DNA of 64,000 bases from Desulfocorpusculum sp964414345 (GTDB lineage Bacteria; Desulfobacterota; Desulfocorpusculales; Desulfocorpusculum): contig CAYPWF010000009.1 in the NCBI GenBank assembly GCA_964414345.1, positions 1 to 64,000 of the forward strand, in the 5' to 3' direction. Below the pieces are notes generated by a model. The model ran no database searches and had not been told where the DNA came from. It saw only the letters and a list, made by a program, of their open reading frames with translations. The translations under genes and the position numbers were made by a program. Positions 60,246 through 64,000 of this stretch are shown in pieces; positions within the stretch are counted from its first letter, which is position 1, and each line of letters opens with the position of its first letter.

Positions 60246-60286
60246 GCATTTTTCCAGATACAATCTTTGGGTGCTGAAGGCTACCT

Positions 60287-61165
60287 TCAGCCTGACTTCC
60301 TTGCCAGAAGGGGAAAACCCATGGATTCCCTTTGCTTCAGATAGGCCTGAGCGCAGGCCCTGGCTAGCTTCCTGACCCTAAGGATGTAACGGGTCCTCTC
60401 GGCCACACTGAGAGCACCCCTTGCATCCAGAAGATTAAAAGTGTGGGAGCATTTAAGGCAGTGATCATAGCCTGGTAAGACAAGCCCCTTGTCCACCAGC
60501 CGCAAGCACTCGGCCTCATGCATATCAAAGAGCCTAAAAAGCGCCTCCACATCCGCCTCTTGGAAGTTGTATCTGGAAAACTCCACTTCGCTTTGGTGGT
60601 GCACATCCCCGTAAGTTATGCCGTGCCCCCACTCCAGGTCAAAGACACTGTCCACGCCCTGCAGATACATGGCTATGCGCTCTATCCCATAGGTTATCTC
60701 CACAGAAACAGGGTGGAGGTCTATGCCGCCGGCCTGCTGGAAATAAGTGAACTGGGTTATCTCCATGCCGTCCAACCAGACCTCCCAGCCCAATCCCCAG
60801 GCCCCTAGGGTGGGGGATTCCCAATCATCCTCCACAAACCTTATGTCATGCACCAAAGGGTCCACTCCGAAATGGCGCAGGCTGTCCAAATAGAGCTCCT
60901 GAACCTCTAAAGGGGAAGGCTTCATTATCACTTGGAATTGGTAGTAGTGTTGCAACCTGTTGGGGTTCTCTCCGTAGCGGCCGTCTGTTGGTCGCCTTGA
61001 GGGTTCCACATAGGCTGCACTCCAGGGCTCTGGCCCGAGCACCCTCAGGAAGGTGGCCGGGTGAAAGGTGCCCGCCCCAACTTCGGTGTCATAGGGCTGA
61101 TGCAGAATGCAGCCTCGGCTGGCCCAGAAGCGCTCAAGCGCCAAAATAAGCTCTTGGAAAGTCAT
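60287..61165 (-). CDS. glyQ: Glycyl-tRNA synthetase alpha subunit
   Basis: 292 residues, full length for the alpha chain of the tetrameric bacterial enzyme. Family blocks: CILHQPYDTEVGAGTFHPATFLRVLGPEP in parts, RRPTDGRYGENPNRLQHYYQFQVI in parts, and AYLKQRESMGFPLL at the end. It charges tRNA-Gly together with GlyS. Upstream is recO, the usual neighbour. Downstream, where glyS normally follows at once, there is only an 8-bp GCTGAAGG/CCTTCAGC hairpin, repeats and the unrelated LpxL-like gene. Confidence 0.97.
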   Translation of the reverse strand: MTFQELILALERFWASRGCILHQPYDTEVGAGTFHPATFLRVLGPEPWSAAYVEPSRRPTDGRYGENPNRLQHYYQFQVIMKPSPLEVQELYLDSLRHFGVDPLVHDIRFVEDDWESPTLGAWGLGWEVWLDGMEITQFTYFQQAGGIDLHPVSVEITYGIERIAMYLQGVDSVFDLEWGHGITYGDVHHQSEVEFSRYNFQEADVEALFRLFDMHEAECLRLVDKGLVLPGYDHCLKCSHTFNLLDARGALSVAERTRYILRVRKLARACAQAYLKQRESMGFPLLARKSG

Positions 61166-61296
61166 TTTGCAATCCCCCTGCCCTCACTGCTCGTAAGCTA
61201 TAAGGCCGGAGAAGCCGGCAACACAATTCCCAGGACTGATTCGCAATTATATCACCCGCTTGGGCTGGCCTGTCCACCTCAAATCCAAAGCCTTGT

Positions 61297-62046
61297 TCAC
61301 GTTCCTACTCTTTCCAGAAACTCACCGGACTTCAAACTTCGGCCTGCGTGATACATGAAGAAGGCCCGAAGAAGCCCCTTGGACTCCTTGAGGGCCAAGG
61401 AGGAAAATCCCACCCGGTGAAGCCGCTCCAGGGGAAGGGATCTGGCCTCTTGGAGCAGCTTGAGGGTCCCCCTGCTAATGCTCAACCCTCCTCCAGCCCC
61501 GCAGCCTCGGCACAAGGCCCCCCCTTGGGATACCTCCAGTCTTATTGAGATTTCCTTCCCCAGATGGGCCCCACAACGTGCACAGGAATCCAGTCTTGGA
61601 CCATATCCGGCCAAATCAAGGGCCCTGATTTCAAATAGACGCAGCACAGCCTCTTGGCCACCCTTCTTACCAAGAGACCTGAGAGTCCAAAGCAACAGAG
61701 GTAAAAGCCCTTGCACAGGCTGCCTTTCAGGGGCGCACCCCTCCACCCATTCAGCTATGTAACACCCCCTAGCAAAACCTGCTAGGTCTTCCCTCACTGA
61801 ATCAAAATGCTCCAGCAGATCCGCTCCTTCCACCCGTACCAAAGAGTCCCCGCCCCGATCAAAGCCGTGGATCCTAACATGGGCGAGCAGGTCCAGATTG
61901 GCCCCAAAACGTTTCCTGCTGGCCTTGGCCCCTTTTGCTACACCTGTAAGTTTCCCTCTCTCATCCCCGTAAAAAGTTACAAGAAGGTCTCTCTCCTGAA
62001 AATCCGCTGCCTTCAATATCACGCATTCGGTCACAAAAGGAGGCAT
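61297..62046 (-). CDS. recO: DNA repair protein RecO
   Basis: 249 residues. An N-terminal OB fold (ECVILKAADFQERDLLVTFYG, in parts) is followed by a helical region and a zinc finger with SCARCGAHL and CRGCGAGGG. RecO loads RecA with RecR in the RecF pathway. It is 131 bp upstream of glyQ, a common pairing. Confidence 0.93.
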   Translation of the reverse strand: MPPFVTECVILKAADFQERDLLVTFYGDERGKLTGVAKGAKASRKRFGANLDLLAHVRIHGFDRGGDSLVRVEGADLLEHFDSVREDLAGFARGCYIAEWVEGCAPERQPVQGLLPLLLWTLRSLGKKGGQEAVLRLFEIRALDLAGYGPRLDSCARCGAHLGKEISIRLEVSQGGALCRGCGAGGGLSISRGTLKLLQEARSLPLERLHRVGFSSLALKESKGLLRAFFMYHAGRSLKSGEFLERVGT

Positions 62047-62198
62047 AAAGCCCCGACTCCTTCCTTGAGAGAATCAACACCAGGAGAGGCCTTCTCCTTA
62101 TGTTGGGGGTAAACCTCCTGAGCGTCAAGAAGGAGGGCTTCAGGATTCCTATGACTTGAGTTAGGATGAAATCCGGTGGGGATAAGGAAGGAGAAGCT

Positions 62199-63203
62199 AT
62201 GTCCCGAATTCAAGCACCCGACAAGGCTTCAGGCACGTTGAGCGGGGGAAACATTCCCAGGCGAATACTGCTTGCAAGTCCCAGGGGATTTTGTGCAGGG
62301 GTCAAAAGAGCCATAGAGACCGTGGAGACAGCCTTGCGAGAGGCCGGGGCTCCTGTGTACGTTTTTCACGAGATAGTGCACAACACTCATGTGGTGAGGG
62401 AGCTGGGAGCCAGGGGAGCCCTTTTCGTTGACCGGGTGGATGAGGTGCCCAGCGGGAGTCTTCTGATCTTCTCTGCCCACGGGGTTTCCCCCAAGGAAAG
62501 GCGCTTGGCCAAGCAAAGGGGTCTCAGGGTTGTTGATGCCACCTGTCCCCTTGTGACCAAGGTGCACATGGAAGCCAGGCGCTTTGCCAAAGAGGGTAAG
62601 ACCATCCTGCTAGTAGGCCACGAGGGCCATGAGGAGGTGGTGGGCACCATGGGTGAGGCACCTGAGCACATCCGGCTTGTGATCTCGGTAAGGGATGTGG
62701 AAAAGGTGAAGGTAGAGGACCCGGAGAAGGTGGCCGTCATAACTCAGACCACGCTTTCCCTGGACGAGACCAGGGAGGTGATGGAAGCCGTAAAGGCCAG
62801 ATTCCCCAAGGCCGTGACTCCTGCCAAGAAGGACATCTGTTATGCTACCACCAACCGTCAAACAGCGGTCAAGGAACTGGCCCCGTGGTGTGATTTGATC
62901 CTTGTGATAGGCTCAAGCAATTCCTCCAACTCCAGAAGATTGGCCGAGGTGGCCGAGTCCTACAAGACCAGGGCACATCTGGTAGACGATGTGGGAGGCA
63001 TAGAGATGAGTTGGCTGGTCGGGGTGAGCACCTTGGGGATCACGGCCGGAGCCAGCGCACCGGAGCATTTGGTCTCCGAGGTGGTGGACTTTTTCAGGCA
63101 AAAGGGAACGGATTGCATAGAAGAATGGAGATCAAAAGAGGAGGAGAAGGTGCGCTTCGGGCTTCCTTCAGAGTTAAGACATCTTAAGGATTCTTCCCAA
63201 TGA
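62199..63203 (+). CDS. ispH: 4-hydroxy-3-methylbut-2-enyl diphosphate reductase
   Basis: About 334 residues from ATG 62199, which has GGAAGGAG 8 bp upstream; a longer frame to 62166 lacks one. The three iron-sulfur cysteines are C32 (SPRGFCAGVKRAI), C116 (VDATCPLVTKVH) and C214 (DICYATTNRQTAV). Substrate His residues occur in EIVHNTHVV and GHEGHEE. It makes IPP and DMAPP in the MEP pathway. Its 3' end overlaps the convergent YkvA-like gene by 20 bp. Confidence 0.97.
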   Translation: MSRIQAPDKASGTLSGGNIPRRILLASPRGFCAGVKRAIETVETALREAGAPVYVFHEIVHNTHVVRELGARGALFVDRVDEVPSGSLLIFSAHGVSPKERRLAKQRGLRVVDATCPLVTKVHMEARRFAKEGKTILLVGHEGHEEVVGTMGEAPEHIRLVISVRDVEKVKVEDPEKVAVITQTTLSLDETREVMEAVKARFPKAVTPAKKDICYATTNRQTAVKELAPWCDLILVIGSSNSSNSRRLAEVAESYKTRAHLVDDVGGIEMSWLVGVSTLGITAGASAPEHLVSEVVDFFRQKGTDCIEEWRSKEEEKVRFGLPSELRHLKDSSQ

Positions 63204-63483
63204 GCCCTTTTTTCTCCAAGCGCTCCCTGTGTTCCCGATAGAGCTTTTGAGGCACCAGCCTAAAGGCAAGAAAAACCAAGGCAGGCACCAGAATCAGGTC
63301 GTCCAGTTGCCCCAAAACCGGTATAAAATCAGGGATCAGATCAACAGGGGAAAGAGCATAAACAAGGGCAAAGCCCAAAAGCCAACGGGCCACCCTTGGG
63401 GTGCGCGGATCCGAATAAACAGCCCTGATTACCGTTAGTTCCCGCTTAAACACCCCTACCGCTCCCCTAAAGGAAATTCTCAT
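63184..63483 (-). CDS. YkvA/DUF1232 small membrane protein
   Basis: 99 residues. The DUF1232 core LVYALSPVDLIPDFIPVLGQ continues as LDDLILVPALVFLAFRL, forming two short membrane-associated helices. The family is widespread and its function unknown. The C-terminal coding end overlaps ispH tail-to-tail by 20 bp. The TonB gene lies upstream on the same strand. Confidence 0.9.
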   Translation of the reverse strand: MRISFRGAVGVFKRELTVIRAVYSDPRTPRVARWLLGFALVYALSPVDLIPDFIPVLGQLDDLILVPALVFLAFRLVPQKLYREHRERLEKKGLIGKNP

Positions 63484-63598
63484 CCTGGAGGGAACTCCTC
63501 TCTCGCCTACTCATGTGCTGTTTGAAAAACAGTCCAGCAGTGCCCCCCTTGGTCCCCAGGGGGACCTCCATCTCTTCTGAGGGCTTAGCCTCCGCGGC

Positions 63599-64000
63599 TC
63601 ACTCCAGCTTAAACAGAATCGGTACTTCCACCTCCATTTCCACTGGCTCTTCGCCCAAAAACGCAGGTATGAATTTCCAAGAGGCCACAGCTTCTGTGGC
63701 GGCATCGTCCAGGATCTTGTACCCGCTGCCTTTGATTACTCGCACCGACTGAGGGGAGCCGTCCTTCAGAACCAGCACCGATAGGATCACCTTACCCTCG
63801 TATCCCCTCTTCCTGGCAGCCTCCGGATAAGCAGGTTTGGGATTTCTCCCGTAGCGAGGCAAGGCTTTCTTGAGCTGGGCCTTGGGGGATGCGTTTCCAT
63901 CTTGGGACGATTCCGTGCCTGTTCTCTTTTCCTCTTTTCCGGAGACGGACTGGACCTCCTGGCTTTGGTTGCTGCCAGTTGCGGGTATGGTGGAATCCGA
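63599..64000 (-). CDS. TonB-family energy transducer, C-terminal part (runs off the window)
   Basis: The frame is open to the window edge, so the N terminus and start are outside. The visible 133 residues begin with a Ser/Gln/Glu-rich linker and end with the TonB C-terminal domain: NPKPAYPEAARKRGYEGKVI, VIKGSGYKILDDAATEAV and WKFIPAF. TonB spans the inner membrane and transmits proton-motive force to outer-membrane receptors with ExbB/ExbD. The sequence between it and the YkvA-like gene (115 bp) shows nothing. Confidence 0.88.
   Translation of the reverse strand, partial: SDSTIPATGSNQSQEVQSVSGKEEKRTGTESSQDGNASPKAQLKKALPRYGRNPKPAYPEAARKRGYEGKVILSVLVLKDGSPQSVRVIKGSGYKILDDAATEAVASWKFIPAFLGEEPVEMEVEVPILFKLE

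Noticed and set aside
1..64000. A CRISPR array, phage region or complete insertion sequence
   Set aside because: No regularly spaced short repeats, cas genes, phage structural genes or transposase frames were found; the repeats present are non-coding and dispersed.

Overview
The window reads as a chromosomal segment of an anaerobic Gram-negative bacterium, most likely from the Desulfobacterota (former Deltaproteobacteria). The supporting signs are a selenocysteine tRNA (selC), a tungsten/molybdenum aldehyde ferredoxin oxidoreductase, an AmmeMemoRadiSam-type radical SAM enzyme, a B12-binding radical SAM enzyme, LpxL-type acyltransferases, an outer-membrane beta-barrel protein, and the orders rho-rpmE-prfA-prmC-murA and queA-tgt-yajC-secD-secF. 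This assignment is inference from gene content; no ribosomal RNA is present to settle it.

Layout. 0-3.4 kb (minus): an ACT-domain regulator, a FecR-domain protein and a TPR/beta-barrel outer-membrane protein. 3.4-16.2 kb (plus): selC with its own promoter, tatA, a small Cys-rich protein, dtd, a DUF1285-like protein, queA-tgt-yajC-secD-secF, a response regulator with a long acidic tail, valS and coaX. 16.5-21.7 kb (minus): a Tat-signal radical SAM protein, a FmdB zinc ribbon and a 1111-residue AsmA-like protein. 22-25 kb: a fused PutA proline/P5C dehydrogenase. 25-28.3 kb: an LpxL acyltransferase with an overlapping small gene, divergent from an ABC-F ATPase. 28.3-29.1 kb: a non-coding block of repeats. 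29.1-34 kb: a B12 radical SAM enzyme converging on two ThiS/MoaD-like proteins, an SDR and an aldehyde:ferredoxin oxidoreductase. 34.5-44.7 kb (minus): rho-rpmE-prfA-prmC-murA, a GlrK/QseG/GlrR-like two-component locus and hisD. 45.5-53.3 kb (minus): pgeF, an acyl-CoA synthetase and a complete LivFGMHK-type ABC importer. 53.7-64 kb: comEC, a PP2C phosphatase, a double-FHA protein, a RodZ-like protein, a second LpxL-like protein, glyQ, recO, ispH, a YkvA-like protein and the C-terminal part of a TonB protein running off the edge.

The signal least explained by known genes is in the spaces between genes. Two unrelated non-coding repeat families recur. Family 1 is about 190 bp, has seven copies or fragments, carries a GC-rich hairpin near one end, and usually lies within about 40 bp of a stop codon. 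Family 2 is about 210 bp and is one long imperfect palindrome, with two full copies and one half copy; the half copy abuts a family-1 copy exactly where glyS would be expected after glyQ. A separate tandem hairpin repeat lies at 28.34-28.6 kb, and a 120-nt stretch with nested complementary arms lies at 17.87-17.99 kb. These are my best candidates for undescribed elements.

How the genes work together. Most are housekeeping: queuosine tRNA modification, Sec/Tat export, translation termination, pantothenate phosphorylation, isoprenoid synthesis, peptidoglycan precursor synthesis and lipid A acylation. Two metabolic modules stand out: an uptake-and-activation locus (ABC importer plus acyl-CoA synthetase), and an aldehyde oxidoreductase locus with tandem ubiquitin-fold proteins.
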